Source of the DNA: Massilia sp. R2A-15
GTDB lineage: Bacteria > Pseudomonadota > Gammaproteobacteria > Burkholderiales > Burkholderiaceae_D
NCBI RefSeq assembly: GCF_030704305.1
Contig: NZ_CP131935.1
Span: 4,650,001 to 4,714,000, forward strand
Length of the DNA: 64,000 nt
Reading direction: 5' to 3'
A model generated the notes under the pieces. That model was not told the origin of the DNA. It did no database searches and worked only from the letters and a program-made list of their open reading frames with translations. Below, in pieces: positions 45,915 to 54,925 of the stretch. Position 1 is the first letter of the stretch. Each line of letters begins with the position of its first letter. The translations under genes and the position numbers were made by a program.

Positions 45915-45941
45915 GGGGTCTGGTCCTGCGGACCTGACCCC
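45915..45941. repeat. 27-nt dispersed palindrome, copy 6
   Basis: GGGGTCTGGTCC, TGC, GGACCTGACCCC, then ATTTTTG. Between the STAS gene and hslV, both on the minus strand. Confidence 0.95.
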
Positions 45942-45968
45942 ATTTTTGTAGGCAACGGAAACCAAGAT

Positions 45969-45994
45969 GGGTCAGGTGCGCAGCACCAGAACCC
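45969..45994. repeat. diverged palindrome, copy 7, with compensatory change
   Basis: GGGTCAGGTGC, GCA, GCACCAGAACCC. Relative to the consensus GGTCC/GGACC, both arms changed together to GGTGC/GCACC, keeping the pair. It lies 27 bp from copy 6 and 11 bp past the STAS gene. Confidence 0.85.
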
Positions 45995-46005
45995 TTCCGG
46001 CTAGT

Positions 46006-47334
46006 TTAATACTTGTGCGGGAACAAGCGCGCCACTTCGGTGAAGCCCATCAATTTGAACAGGGCGGCGACCAGGTGGTTAATATCGCGCAATTCGACGG
46101 TCTTGCCGGCGGCGGCCAGCGCGCGCAGGCGCTTGTGCAGCCCGGCGGCGGCGTTGTAGTCGACCCGCGCCAGGCGCGAGCAGTCGAGCACCACCGGATC
46201 GGACTGCGCGGCGTAGGCGTCGATCGCGTCGAACAGCTTGTCGGCGCCGCCGTCGATGAGCACCGGCAGCATGAAGCGGTCCGAACGCGACGGCGCGCGC
46301 GCGTCGGCCGCGGTGGCGACGTTGGCCGGCGCCTCGAACGAGGGCGGCGACAGCTCGTAGGTGACGCAGTAATCCATCGCCGTCTCTTCGAAATCCTTTT
46401 CGCGGTTCATCAGCTGCAGCAGTTCGAGCAGCAGCAGCCACGGCGCCTCCGGTGCGTCGCGCTGGCCGATCTCGATGGTCGAACGCACGATCTCGGCCAG
46501 TTCCGCGGCGCCGGCCACGATCAGCTCGCGCTTGCCCGCGCGCAGCACGGTCAGGGCGGTCAGCAGGCGCGCGCAGCCTTCCGGCGTGACCGCCTGGACC
46601 CGGCCGAATTCGAGCCGGGTCGCTGCGCTGGCCGCGGCCCGCTCCAGCAGCCGCTCCAATTGCGGCGCGATGGATTCGTCGAGCAGGGGGCCAAACGATT
46701 CGGTCGGCGTGACGCCGGTGACGGGTTTTTCCGCCGCCGCCGGCAGCACCGGGTTCCATGCCGGCGGCGAGGTTTCGAAATGGCTCGCGTAATCGATCGC
46801 CAGGTCGTCGAACGCCTCCTGGCGGCCGCTGCCCTGGTACAGGTCGAACAGCATCCACCACACGGTGCGTTCGGTGCGGCCGACATCGGCCAGGCTGTCG
46901 ATGAGCATCGCCTCGGCCACCGGCGCCTGGTTGTTGGCGAACATGATGGCGATTTCTTCGATCACCGGCGCGGTCTGGGGCGCCGTTGCGTCCTGGGGCG
47001 CGGTGTCGTCGCGCAGCAGTTCGGTGGTGGCCAGTTCCAGCGGGGGCAGGGTGTCGGGACCGCTCGCGTCGGCGGCGATCTGGGCGTTGGTGCGGGCCGG
47101 GCGCCGCGCGCCGCTGCCCCAGGCCGGCTCGGGTTCATTGAAGATGTCGAAGGCCATCGCCGATTCGATCGCGTCGATCTTGGCGGCGGTGGCGCGGGCG
47201 ATCTCGCGCTGGCGCGCGCGCTCGGCCTCGTCCAGGCCGAAGCGCGACGGTTCGCCCGTGCGCAGGCGCGTGGCCGGGCCGGCGCCGTCGGTCGGCGCCC
47301 CGTCTTTCTTCTTGAATAAAGAAAAAATCCCCAA
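46006..47334 (-). CDS. STAS-domain protein, 442 aa
   Basis: Begins MGIFSLFKKKDGAP. The middle is helical and tetratricopeptide-like in feel, containing a first STAS-like segment (about 215-285: FGRVQAVTPEGCARLL). A C-terminal STAS domain (about 345-435) reads PVVLDCSRLARVDYNAAAGLHKRL. STAS domains bind nucleotides or partner proteins in signalling and lipid transport. Known mainly as a conserved Oxalobacteraceae gene; function unknown. It lies downstream of dksA with a terminator between them. Confidence 0.7.
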   Translation of the reverse strand: MGIFSLFKKKDGAPTDGAGPATRLRTGEPSRFGLDEAERARQREIARATAAKIDAIESAMAFDIFNEPEPAWGSGARRPARTNAQIAADASGPDTLPPLELATTELLRDDTAPQDATAPQTAPVIEEIAIMFANNQAPVAEAMLIDSLADVGRTERTVWWMLFDLYQGSGRQEAFDDLAIDYASHFETSPPAWNPVLPAAAEKPVTGVTPTESFGPLLDESIAPQLERLLERAAASAATRLEFGRVQAVTPEGCARLLTALTVLRAGKRELIVAGAAELAEIVRSTIEIGQRDAPEAPWLLLLELLQLMNREKDFEETAMDYCVTYELSPPSFEAPANVATAADARAPSRSDRFMLPVLIDGGADKLFDAIDAYAAQSDPVVLDCSRLARVDYNAAAGLHKRLRALAAAGKTVELRDINHLVAALFKLMGFTEVARLFPHKY

Positions 47335-47420
47335 GTCGGTTCCTGTGTGCGATTACGCTGCCAAACATGACGGTAGCACGGTTGCGGCACCGGCGCGCGA
47401 TCGGTCGGCGCCCAGCAGAT

Positions 47421-47447
47421 GGGGTCAGGTCCGCAGGACCAGACCCC
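47421..47447. repeat. 27-nt dispersed palindrome, copy 8
   Basis: GGGGTCAGGTCC, GCA, GGACCAGACCCC. Upstream of the STAS gene and about 55 bp beyond the dksA terminator. Confidence 0.95.
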
Positions 47448-47502
47448 GGGGCTTAGTGTAGCCTATGGGCAAGCTTTTTGTGTGCACCGCTGGCCGGAAA
47501 AC

Positions 47503-47532
47503 AAAAAAGCATGCGCGAGCGCATGCTTTTTT
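47503..47532. terminator. bidirectional terminator after dksA
   Basis: A six-base A run, GCATGCGC (47509-47516), GA, GCGCATGC (47519-47526), then six T. Ends dksA transcription on the minus strand 20 bp past its stop. Confidence 0.85.
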
Positions 47533-47551
47533 GGGGAACGCCGGCGCGGGA

Positions 47552-48004
47552 TCAGTCGCCGTACAGCTTCTGCTTCAGTTCGCGGCGCTGCTGCGCTTCG
47601 AGCGACAGGGTCGCGGTCGGGCGGGCGATCAGGCGCGGGATGCCGATCGGCTCGCCGGTCTCTTCGCACCAGCCGTAGTCGCCGGCGTCGATCGCGGCGA
47701 TCGACTGCTGCACCTTCTTGAGCAGCTTGCGCTCGCGGTCGCGCGTGCGCAGTTCGAGCGCATGCTCTTCCTCGATGGTGGCGCGGTCGGCCGGGTCGGG
47801 CACCAGCACGGTTTCGCGCAGGTGCTCGGTGGTTTCGCCGGCGTTCTTGAGGAGGTCTTTTTCAAGCTGCTGCAGGCGCGCCTTGAAAAAAGCCAGCTGG
47901 GCCGGATTCATGTAGTCCTTCTCGTTCATCGCCCGGATTGCTTCTTCGGACAAGAGAGGGGCTTCTGCGGTCGCGGCGGGGGCGGATTTCGTTGTTTTAG
48001 TCAT
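47552..48004 (-). CDS. dksA: RNA polymerase-binding transcription factor DksA, zinc-free type
   Basis: 150 residues from ATG 48004, the usual DksA length. An Ala/Lys-rich extension to ATG 48217 (221 residues in all) is in frame and might be real in this family. AAGGTAAG before 48004 supports the short form. DksA enters the RNA polymerase secondary channel and works with ppGpp. The coiled-coil tip acidic pair lies in the DPADRATI region. Where classical DksA has four Cys, this one shows CEET and SLEA (C, T, S, A), so it should fold without zinc. A COG0523 GTPase gene lies upstream on the same strand. Confidence 0.88.
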   Translation of the reverse strand: MTKTTKSAPAATAEAPLLSEEAIRAMNEKDYMNPAQLAFFKARLQQLEKDLLKNAGETTEHLRETVLVPDPADRATIEEEHALELRTRDRERKLLKKVQQSIAAIDAGDYGWCEETGEPIGIPRLIARPTATLSLEAQQRRELKQKLYGD

Positions 48005-48250
48005 GACTTCACTTACCTTCGATACGACAGAGGTTTTCATTTTATCAGCTAACTCGGCCGCGACTTCCGGTTCTGCGGGCGAGCTCACTACCTTGACGGC
48101 CTGCTGCGCGGCCGCCTTTTTCCTGGCCGCCGGCGCCGTCGCCACGGGCGCCGCCTTGACTGCCGCCGCGGCCGTTTTGGCGGCCGTCTTGCTCACGGTT
48201 TCCTTCATAATGGCCATCCCGATGTTTACCCTTCAGTGGTGACACAAAGG

Positions 48251-48279
48251 CGGCGCCCGGCTTCGTGGGCCGGCGCCGT
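48251..48279 (-). terminator. possible weak terminator between the GTPase gene and dksA
   Basis: GGCGCCCGGC pairs with GCCGGCGCC across a short loop, with one bulge. On the minus strand it is followed by only three T. It may lower read-through from the GTPase gene into dksA rather than stop it. Confidence 0.4.
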
Positions 48280-48293
48280 AAAACCGGGATAGT

Positions 48294-49349
48294 TTATACC
48301 AAACATTGCTCCAAACCCCGGATAAAGACATCTTTTGGTAGATTTTTGCCAATAAAAACCATTTTGCTGCCACGTTCCTCGGTTTCGCCCCATTTCGCGC
48401 CCACGTCGCTGCCCATGATCTGGTGCACGCCCTGGAACACCACCTTGCGGTCGGCCCCTTTCATCAGCAGCACGCCCTTGTAGCGCAGCATGCGCGGACC
48501 GAACACCTGGACGATGTTGCCGAGGAACTCGTCGAGCATGGCCGGGTCGAACGCACGGGTGCTCTTGAACACGAAGGCGGCGATGTCGTCGCTGTGGTGC
48601 GCATGGTGATGGTCGTGGCTGTGGTCGCAGGCTTCGGTGTGCACGTGCTCGTGATCATGGTCGTGGTCGTGGTCGTGCTCGTGCGCTTCCTCGGCGGCCA
48701 GGAAGGCCGGGTCCAGTTCGAGCTTGTCGTTCAGGTTGAAGCCGCGCAGATCCAGCACCTCGGCGATCGGGGCGCGGCCGAAGTCCGATTGTGCGATCGG
48801 CGCGCGCGGGTTGATGCGCTTGATGCGCGCGGTGAGTGCATCGAGCGCGGCGGCGTCGACCAGGTCGGTCTTCGACAGCAGGATCTTGTCGGCGAACCCG
48901 ACCTGGCGCTGCGCTTCCTCGTGCTCGTCCAGCTGGGCCATCGCGTGGCGCGCGTCGACCACCGTGACCACCGCGTCGAGCAGGTAGTGGGCGCCGACTT
49001 CCTCGTCGACGAAAAAGGTCTGGGCCACCGGGCCGGGATTGGCCAGGCCGGTCGTTTCGATCACCACGCGGTCGAACGCGATCTCGCCGGCGTCGCGTTT
49101 GCGCGCCAGGCTCGAGAGCGCCTCGATCAGGTCGCCGCGCACGGTGCAGCAGATGCAGCCGTTGTTCATCTCGACGATCTGCTCATTGCTGTTGTGCATG
49201 AGGATCTCGTTGTCGATGTTTTCCTGGCCGAACTCGTTCTCGATGACGGCAATCTTCAGCCCGTGCTGTTCCTGCAGGATGCGGTTGAGCAGCGTGGTTT
49301 TGCCGGCGCCGAGAAAGCCGGTCAGGATGGTGCTGGGGATTAATGCCAT
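48294..49349 (-). CDS. COG0523 (CobW-like) GTPase, putative zinc metallochaperone
   Basis: 351 residues. G1 motif GFLGAGKTTLLN (9-20), the CxCC metal motif in GCICCTVRGDL (about 64-74), and a CobW C-terminal domain. Between them, at about 215-250, is a His/Asp-rich stretch (HEHDHDHDHDHEHVH, then HSHDHHHAHH) that would bind several zinc ions. Relatives (ZigA, YjiA) deliver zinc under limitation, often near dksA-type genes and under Zur control. No clear Zur site was identified by eye. Confidence 0.9.
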   Translation of the reverse strand: MALIPSTILTGFLGAGKTTLLNRILQEQHGLKIAVIENEFGQENIDNEILMHNSNEQIVEMNNGCICCTVRGDLIEALSSLARKRDAGEIAFDRVVIETTGLANPGPVAQTFFVDEEVGAHYLLDAVVTVVDARHAMAQLDEHEEAQRQVGFADKILLSKTDLVDAAALDALTARIKRINPRAPIAQSDFGRAPIAEVLDLRGFNLNDKLELDPAFLAAEEAHEHDHDHDHDHEHVHTEACDHSHDHHHAHHSDDIAAFVFKSTRAFDPAMLDEFLGNIVQVFGPRMLRYKGVLLMKGADRKVVFQGVHQIMGSDVGAKWGETEERGSKMVFIGKNLPKDVFIRGLEQCLV

Positions 49350-49472
49350 GGTCGTTGCCGTATGCCTGTTGCGCCGCGGTTAGAAAATAATCGAGCGATT
49401 ATGCCGGATTTCCCTATTTGCTTCCAACTGCCGCGCCGCGGCTTGATCCACATCAATGCCAGTGCAACCCGG

Positions 49473-50402
49473 CTATTTGGACTTGGCGCGCGGATGGGCC
49501 TTGTCGTAGGCGGCGGCCAGGTGCTGGAAGTCGAGCGCCGTGTAGACCTGGGTCGAGGCGATGCTGGCGTGGCCCAGCATTTCCTGCACCGCGCGCAGGT
49601 CGCCCGACGACTGCAGCACGTGTGAGGCGAACGAGTGGCGCAGCACGTGCGGATGGACGCGCACCGTGGCGCCGGCCTGCACCGCGTGACGCGCCAGGCG
49701 CAGCTGGATCACGCGCGGCGACACCCGGGTTGCGCGGTTCGACAGGAACAGCGCGTTGCCGCCGTCGCGCGCCGGCGGGCGCACCGCCAGCCAGGCGCGC
49801 AATGCTTCGGCGGCGTGGCTGCCGACCGGCACGCGGCGCATCTTGTTGCCCTTGCCGGTGACCAGCACCTCGCCGGCGTCGAGGTCGAGCCATCCCAGCG
49901 GGCCGGCCTCGCCCGGCGCCGGTTTGGCGTACACGATGTCGAGGCCGGCCAGTTCGGACACCCGCAGCCCGCTCGAATACATCAGCTCGAACATCGCGCG
50001 GTTGCACAGCTCGTCCGGTTCGGGATGGGCGCGCGGGACGGCGCCGCCCGACACCAGCTGCACCGCGGCGTCCACCGACAGCGCCTTCGGCAAGGTCTTG
50101 GCGCGGCGCGGCGCGCGCACGCCGTCGACCGGGTTGGCCGCCAGCGGCGCCTGCTGCGACAGCCAGTCGTAGAAGCGGCGCCAGGAGGACAGCTTGCGGG
50201 CGATCGAGCGCGGATTCAGCGCGCGCGCATGCAGCTGCGCGGCGAAGCGGCGGATGTCGGCATGCTGGACCGCTTCCCACGGACGCGCGCCGGCCAGCGT
50301 GGCCAGTTCGAGCAGGTCGCGCCGGTAGGCCTCGACCGTCAGCGGCGACAGCTGGCGCTGGGTGGCCAGTTGCGCCAGATAGCGCTCCAGCCGCTCGTCC
50401 AT
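49473..50402 (-). CDS. xerC: tyrosine recombinase XerC
   Basis: 309 residues from ATG 50402. Resolves chromosome dimers at dif with XerD. N-terminal SAM-like core-binding domain (about 1-95) and catalytic domain with Arg in SGLRVSEL, Lys in [20 protein letters not shown] (His, Arg), and [13 protein letters not shown] (His, nucleophile Tyr). It starts 2 bp after the DUF484 stop. It is a housekeeping recombinase, not a sign of an integron. Confidence 0.94.
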   Translation of the reverse strand: MDERLERYLAQLATQRQLSPLTVEAYRRDLLELATLAGARPWEAVQHADIRRFAAQLHARALNPRSIARKLSSWRRFYDWLSQQAPLAANPVDGVRAPRRAKTLPKALSVDAAVQLVSGGAVPRAHPEPDELCNRAMFELMYSSGLRVSELAGLDIVYAKPAPGEAGPLGWLDLDAGEVLVTGKGNKMRRVPVGSHAAEALRAWLAVRPPARDGGNALFLSNRATRVSPRVIQLRLARHAVQAGATVRVHPHVLRHSFASHVLQSSGDLRAVQEMLGHASIASTQVYTALDFQHLAAAYDKAHPRAKSK

Positions 50403-50404
50403 GC

Positions 50405-51067
50405 TCAGGCGCGCAGCCCGGCCAGCGCGGCGCCGGCGGTGGCGCCGATGTGGGTCAGGAAGTCGGTCGCCATCTCGGCGGCGAAGCGCTGCGGGTCGGG
50501 CGAACCGAGGATCAAGAGGCCAAAGGCGGCGCCGCCGCTCTTGAGCGGCAGGATCACGGTCGACTGCACCGCCTGCGGATCGTCCAGCCAGCGCACCGCT
50601 TCGAAGTCGTGGTTGCTGCCGCAGTAGGGCGCCATCAGGCTGTTGGCGAACAGGCGCGCGTCTTCGGACACGTCCTGGGCATACCATTCGGTGACGTGGC
50701 CGGGCGCCAGGTCCCACAGGCGCAGGGTGGCCTGCGGCACGTCAAACTGGCGGCACAGGCCGTCGACCAGCGCGCGCGGCAGGTCGGCGCCATGGCGCGT
50801 CTGCAGCAGCGCCTGGGTCCAGCCGTGGAATTTGTTGGCGATGGCCGCGTTGTCCTGGGCCAGGCGGATCAGCTCGCTCATCTGGAGTTCGAGCGCCTTG
50901 TACTTGTCGCGCATCACTTCCATCTGGCGTTCCTGCAGCGACACGGCCTTTCCGGTCAGCGGGCTCGACAGCTTGACCTGGCCCAGCAGGGCGGCGTTGT
51001 GCTCGAAGAACTGCGGATTGTCGACCAGGAACTGGGCGACGGCGACGGGATCCATGGTGTCGGTCAT
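50405..51067 (-). CDS. DUF484 family GAF-like protein
   Basis: 220 residues. PVAVAQFLVDNPQFFEHN opens the family; a coiled coil (about 40-75) and a GAF-like domain (about 85-215) follow. Ligand and role unknown. Its place just before xerC is conserved widely (dapF-DUF484-xerC); here dapF is 3 kb away with two porin genes between. Confidence 0.88.
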   Translation of the reverse strand: MTDTMDPVAVAQFLVDNPQFFEHNAALLGQVKLSSPLTGKAVSLQERQMEVMRDKYKALELQMSELIRLAQDNAAIANKFHGWTQALLQTRHGADLPRALVDGLCRQFDVPQATLRLWDLAPGHVTEWYAQDVSEDARLFANSLMAPYCGSNHDFEAVRWLDDPQAVQSTVILPLKSGGAAFGLLILGSPDPQRFAAEMATDFLTHIGATAGAALAGLRA

Positions 51068-51130
51068 TGAATTTCTTTAGGGGATTGATTTGAGTGCAAT
51101 TCTAACCGACCGGCGGTCTCTTGCCGGAAT

Positions 51131-51158
51131 AAAAAAAGACGCCCGGGGGCGTCTTTTT
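51131..51158. terminator. terminator after porin 1
   Basis: A seven-base A run, GACGCC, CGGG, GGCGTC, and TTTTT. It works on both strands; on the minus strand it ends porin 1 transcription 18 bp past its stop. Confidence 0.85.
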
Positions 51159-51175
51159 CACGAGGGCAGGGCCGA

Positions 51176-52429
51176 TCAGAAACGATGGCGCAGGCCGATC
51201 TGGTAGCCGCGGGTGCGCTCGCCAGGAACCTTGGTGAAGCCGCCAGGCGAACCGGCCGCGCCAGGGATGTACTGGCCGTCGTTCTGGTTGCGGATCTGCG
51301 CTGCCACTGCGTACACGTCGGTGCGCTTGGACAGGTTGTAGTCGTAGCCGAAGGCGACCAGGCGGGCGTCGCTGTTCGATGCGGTACGGTCGTTCTGCTC
51401 GGCGATCGACACCATGAAGCGGCCGGCGCCGATGCGCTGGTGCGCGCCGATCTGCCAGCTTGCCGCGTCCACTTTCGAGTTGGCGATGATGTTCGGGGTG
51501 AAGATCGCGCGCAGCGTTGGCGCGGCGGCAGCGCCGAACGGTGCGATCGAGCTTTCGAAGCCGGCGACGTATTCGCGCAGCAGGACCGAATTGTCGTTCT
51601 TCTGCTTGTGGTAGCCGGCGAAGAACTTGCTGTCGCCGATCGTGTAGGAGCCGCCGACGGTGCTGGTCACCAGGCTGACCGCGTCGCCCTGGTCGTAGCC
51701 GCGGTTGTGCGCGATGCCGACGTCGAAGCCGTTCGCCTTGTAGGTCGCCATGGCGCCCAGGAACTTGTTGTAGCGGTTCAGGTAGCCCGAACCCTTGGCG
51801 CCGTACATCAGCGAGCCGCCGAAGCCCGATGGCGTGGCGATGCGGTACTGGATCGACTTGGACGAACGGATGTCCGCGCCCAGTGCGGTGAAGCCGGCGG
51901 TGCCGCCGGTGATGCCGCCCCAGGTGCCGGCGGTGCCGCTCTCGAACGCGTCGGACGCGGCGAACACTTCATAGCCAGGGGTGTACATGCGGCCGATCAT
52001 GATCGCGCCGCCCGGGGTAATCAGGCCAACCATCGAGGTGCGGTCGAACAGCGCGCCTTCCGGGTTGACGGCAACCTTTGGCTGGAAGCCGGCGCGCAGG
52101 CCAGCGAGCAGCGGGGCAGGCAGGGCGCCCATGCCGCGCGTCAGGTACAGGCCTTGCTCAGGGCTCAGCAGGGTAGGCTGCTGCGAACCATTGTCGAGTT
52201 CCACGCGCGCTTCCAGGTTGAAGATCGCCTTCATCCCGCCGCCCATGTCTTCGGTGCCCTTGAAGCCGATCCGGGAGCCGTCGGCGATGCCGCTGACCAC
52301 GCGCAGGGTCTGGCCGCTCGCCTTCATGATGCCGGCGTCGGCGATACCGTACATGGTCACGCTGGACTGGGCCAGGACCGGCGCTGCGAAGCAGGTTGCG
52401 ACTACAGCGGCGAGGAATTTTGCTTTCAT
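51176..52429 (-). CDS. Gram-negative porin (OmpC/PhoE-like, betaproteobacterial), 417 aa
   Basis: Signal peptide MKAKFLAAVVATCFAAPVLA. The mature start SSVTMYGIADAGI and the end GYQIGLRHRF with terminal Phe are those of a 16-strand trimeric porin. GFKGTEDMGGGMKAIFNLEAR is the constriction-loop region signature. GGAGA precedes the ATG. Passive diffusion of small solutes through the outer membrane. Confidence 0.92.
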   Translation of the reverse strand: MKAKFLAAVVATCFAAPVLAQSSVTMYGIADAGIMKASGQTLRVVSGIADGSRIGFKGTEDMGGGMKAIFNLEARVELDNGSQQPTLLSPEQGLYLTRGMGALPAPLLAGLRAGFQPKVAVNPEGALFDRTSMVGLITPGGAIMIGRMYTPGYEVFAASDAFESGTAGTWGGITGGTAGFTALGADIRSSKSIQYRIATPSGFGGSLMYGAKGSGYLNRYNKFLGAMATYKANGFDVGIAHNRGYDQGDAVSLVTSTVGGSYTIGDSKFFAGYHKQKNDNSVLLREYVAGFESSIAPFGAAAAPTLRAIFTPNIIANSKVDAASWQIGAHQRIGAGRFMVSIAEQNDRTASNSDARLVAFGYDYNLSKRTDVYAVAAQIRNQNDGQYIPGAAGSPGGFTKVPGERTRGYQIGLRHRF

Positions 52430-52592
52430 TGGATCTCCGAAAATTGGGGTGTCTTGTGTAAAACGAACGCGCGTACTAATTCGCCATTAACCAATATGCC
52501 ATCGTTCGTGTTGCTTGTACAGAAACAGTGGCCGACGGGGGCCATCAAGGTTGCGGAAAAGACACACTGTGCCCGGGGCGTCGCACATGCGG

Positions 52593-52626
52593 CAAGGGCG
52601 GGGATGGTCGCCCATCCCCGCCCTTG
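52593..52626. terminator. long hairpin after porin 2
   Basis: CAAGGGCGGGGATGG and its exact complement (15-bp stem) around TCGC. It lacks a T run, so it is either a stabiliser of the porin 2 transcript end or a rho-aided terminator. It stands 40 bp past the porin 2 stop. Confidence 0.65.
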
Positions 52627-52666
52627 TCAGGTCTGTTCCGCGGCAGGGGAGAACCCCTGCGTCAGA

Positions 52667-53722
52667 TTAGAACGCGTGGTTGATGCCCAGCGCGTAGGTG
52701 TTCTGGGTCTGTGGAACCTGAACGCCACCCTTCTTCTTCGACGCGTCGGCGTACAGGTAGGTACGCTTGGTCAGGCTGTACTCGTAGCCAACCGACAGCT
52801 GACGGGTCTTGGCGACGCCGTCCGGGCTCTTCTGGCCGTAACCAGCCAGTACCTTGCCTGGGCCCATCGTGTAGTTCGCGCCCAGCACCCATGCCTTGGT
52901 GGTTGGGTTGGTCAGCTTGGTGTGGTCCTGGTTCTGACGCTGGTACGAAGCCATCAGCTTCAGCTCAGGCGTAGCCATGACCGAACCGGCGATCGACCAC
53001 AGGCGGGTTTCGACGGCGTTGCGCTCGTTGGCCAGCATCGCGGCCACTGGGCCGTTCTTGTAGGTGGCGCTGATCGAGTACGGGTTGGTCGAAGCTTCGA
53101 AGTTCGCTGGGTACTGTGGCAGCGCGGTGGTGCCGCGGCCGACCAGTGGTGCGCCCTGGTTCGCTTCTTTGGTGCCGATCGTGGTGTTGATCTGGAAGCC
53201 AGCGAATTCAGGCGAGTTGTAGAACAGCGCGTTCGAGAAACGGTTGCCCGAGTTGCCGGCAGGGCCCAGTGGGTCGCTGCCCGACGCGAACGCGGTGGCG
53301 TAGCCAGCCACTTGCAGGTCGGTCTGGAAGCCGGCAGGCGTTGGCAGGCCGTGCCATGGTTCGAAGGCGGTGATCGATTCCTGGAAGGCGGTCAGGCCAC
53401 GGCCCAGGCGGATCATACCGAAATCGCCTTGCAGGCCGACGCGGCTCTGGCCCTGGAACAGCGGACGGGTGACGCTTTCCAGCGTGCCGGTGTCCGGCTC
53501 GTAGCGGATTTCCAGTTGGAACAGTGCCTTCAGGCCATTGCCCAGATCTTCGGTGCCCTTGAAGCCCAGGGTGTTGTTGGCGCGCTTGCCGATGGCGAGC
53601 GTCTTGTCGGTGGTCTTGGTGACGCCTGCATCAACCGTACCGTAGATCTGAACCGCTGTTTGTGCTTGTGCAACACCGGCGAACGCGCCCAGAAGTGTCA
53701 GAGCCAAAAGTGATTTTTTCAT
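52667..53722 (-). CDS. Gram-negative porin, 351 aa
   Basis: From ATG 53722, signal peptide MKKSLLALTLLGAFAGVAQA. Mature start QTAVQIYGTVDAGV, LGFKGTEDLGNGLKALFQLE constriction region, and C-terminal ALGINHAF ending in Phe. AAGGATGG precedes the start; the 19-codon extension is not used. Paralogue of porin 1, in tandem, with about 237 bp between them. Confidence 0.92.
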   Translation of the reverse strand: MKKSLLALTLLGAFAGVAQAQTAVQIYGTVDAGVTKTTDKTLAIGKRANNTLGFKGTEDLGNGLKALFQLEIRYEPDTGTLESVTRPLFQGQSRVGLQGDFGMIRLGRGLTAFQESITAFEPWHGLPTPAGFQTDLQVAGYATAFASGSDPLGPAGNSGNRFSNALFYNSPEFAGFQINTTIGTKEANQGAPLVGRGTTALPQYPANFEASTNPYSISATYKNGPVAAMLANERNAVETRLWSIAGSVMATPELKLMASYQRQNQDHTKLTNPTTKAWVLGANYTMGPGKVLAGYGQKSPDGVAKTRQLSVGYEYSLTKRTYLYADASKKKGGVQVPQTQNTYALGINHAF

Positions 53723-54067
53723 GTATCCATCCTTAAAAGTGAAATCGTCGAATCCGTTTGGTGCATCGAGAAGTGCCATTTTTCCTGGACACTCGGATGC
53801 GGTGAACCTTAAATGCTTGCTGCCTCAAGAATGCCGGATTGGGCAATTATGAGGGCTTATCTTGGAAGAACGCCAATAATTCCAATTACGCTGTTGTATT
53901 TTTGAAACGCGGCAACATAAACCAAACGTCAATAGTTTATGCATTTCGACAATTCGGGGGACGCAGGGCGGCGCCCCGCGGTCTTGCGCGGAGTACATAT
54001 ATATACAAGTATTTGGGCGAATGGGGGGCAGGTCCGCGGGACTAGGCCCCCGATGGCGTGGGGAGGA
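53723..54067. other. AT-rich intergenic region upstream of porin 2
   Basis: 345 bp without a gene. It is notably AT-rich near 53880-53950 and has an alternating ATATATAT stretch near 53995-54005. It should contain the porin 2 promoter. A degenerate copy of the palindrome closes its right end. Confidence 0.5.
54024..54051. repeat. dispersed palindrome, copy 9, degenerate
   Basis: GGGGGCAGGTCC, GCG, GGACTAGGCCCCC. Several substitutions, some keeping pairing as G-T. It lies 16 bp past the dapF stop on the downstream side. Confidence 0.75.
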
Positions 54068-54907
54068 TTACAGCGTGACTTCGCCTTCGAACACGGTCAC
54101 GGCCGGGCCGGTGAGGAACACCGGCGCGCCAACGCCGGCCCAGGCCACCGACAGCTCGCCGCCGCGCGCCGCCACGCGCACGGGCGAATCGAGCAGGCCG
54201 CGCCGGATCCCGGCCACCACCGCCGCGCAGGCGCCCGTGCCGCAGGCCAGCGTTTCGCCGGCGCCCCGTTCGAACACGCGCAGCCGGATGTGATGGCGGT
54301 CGACGATCTGCATGAAGCCGGCGTTGACCCGCTTCGGAAAGCGCGGGTGATGCTCGATCAGCGGCCCGGTTTCCAGGACCGGCGCGGTATCGACATCGTC
54401 GACCACCTGCACCGCGTGGGGGTTGCCCATCGACACCACCGAGAAGCTCAGCGTCTTGCCGTCGATTGACAGCGGCCACACCGCGTCGCCGCCATCCAGG
54501 CCAGCGGCGTCGAACGGCACGCTGGCCGGGTCGAGCACCGGCGCGCCCATGTCCACCGTCACCGAGCCGTCGTCTTCCAGGCGCGGGGCGATGATCCCGT
54601 TCATGGTCTGCACGCGGATCGCGCGCTGCGTCGTCAGACCCTTGTCGGTGACGAACTTGACGAAGGCGCGCGCGCCGTTGCCGCACTGTTCGACTTCGCC
54701 GCCGTCGTTGTTGAAGATGCGGTAGCGGAAATCGACGCCTTCGGTGTCGCTCTTTTGCACCACCAGGATCTGGTCGGCGCCGATGCCGAAGCGGCGCTCG
54801 GCCAGCCGCGCCCACTCGGCCGGCGCCAGGTCAACCTGTTGATTGATGGCGTCGACGACGATGAAGTCGTTGCCGGCGCCGTGCATTTTGGTAAATTTAA
54901 GTTTCAT
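54068..54907 (-). CDS. dapF: diaminopimelate epimerase
   Basis: 279 residues. Converts LL- to meso-diaminopimelate for lysine and peptidoglycan. The two catalytic Cys lie in the motifs [15 protein letters not shown] and [13 protein letters not shown]. The N-terminal [16 protein letters not shown] is diagnostic. It starts 18 bp after the acyltransferase gene and is probably co-transcribed. Confidence 0.95.
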   Translation of the reverse strand: MKLKFTKMHGAGNDFIVVDAINQQVDLAPAEWARLAERRFGIGADQILVVQKSDTEGVDFRYRIFNNDGGEVEQCGNGARAFVKFVTDKGLTTQRAIRVQTMNGIIAPRLEDDGSVTVDMGAPVLDPASVPFDAAGLDGGDAVWPLSIDGKTLSFSVVSMGNPHAVQVVDDVDTAPVLETGPLIEHHPRFPKRVNAGFMQIVDRHHIRLRVFERGAGETLACGTGACAAVVAGIRRGLLDSPVRVAARGGELSVAWAGVGAPVFLTGPAVTVFEGEVTL

Positions 54908-54925
54908 GCAAACGAGTATAGCGGC

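Noticed and set aside
49473..50402. XerC as a mobile-element integrase
   Set aside because: Sequence and DUF484 linkage show the chromosomal dimer-resolution recombinase.
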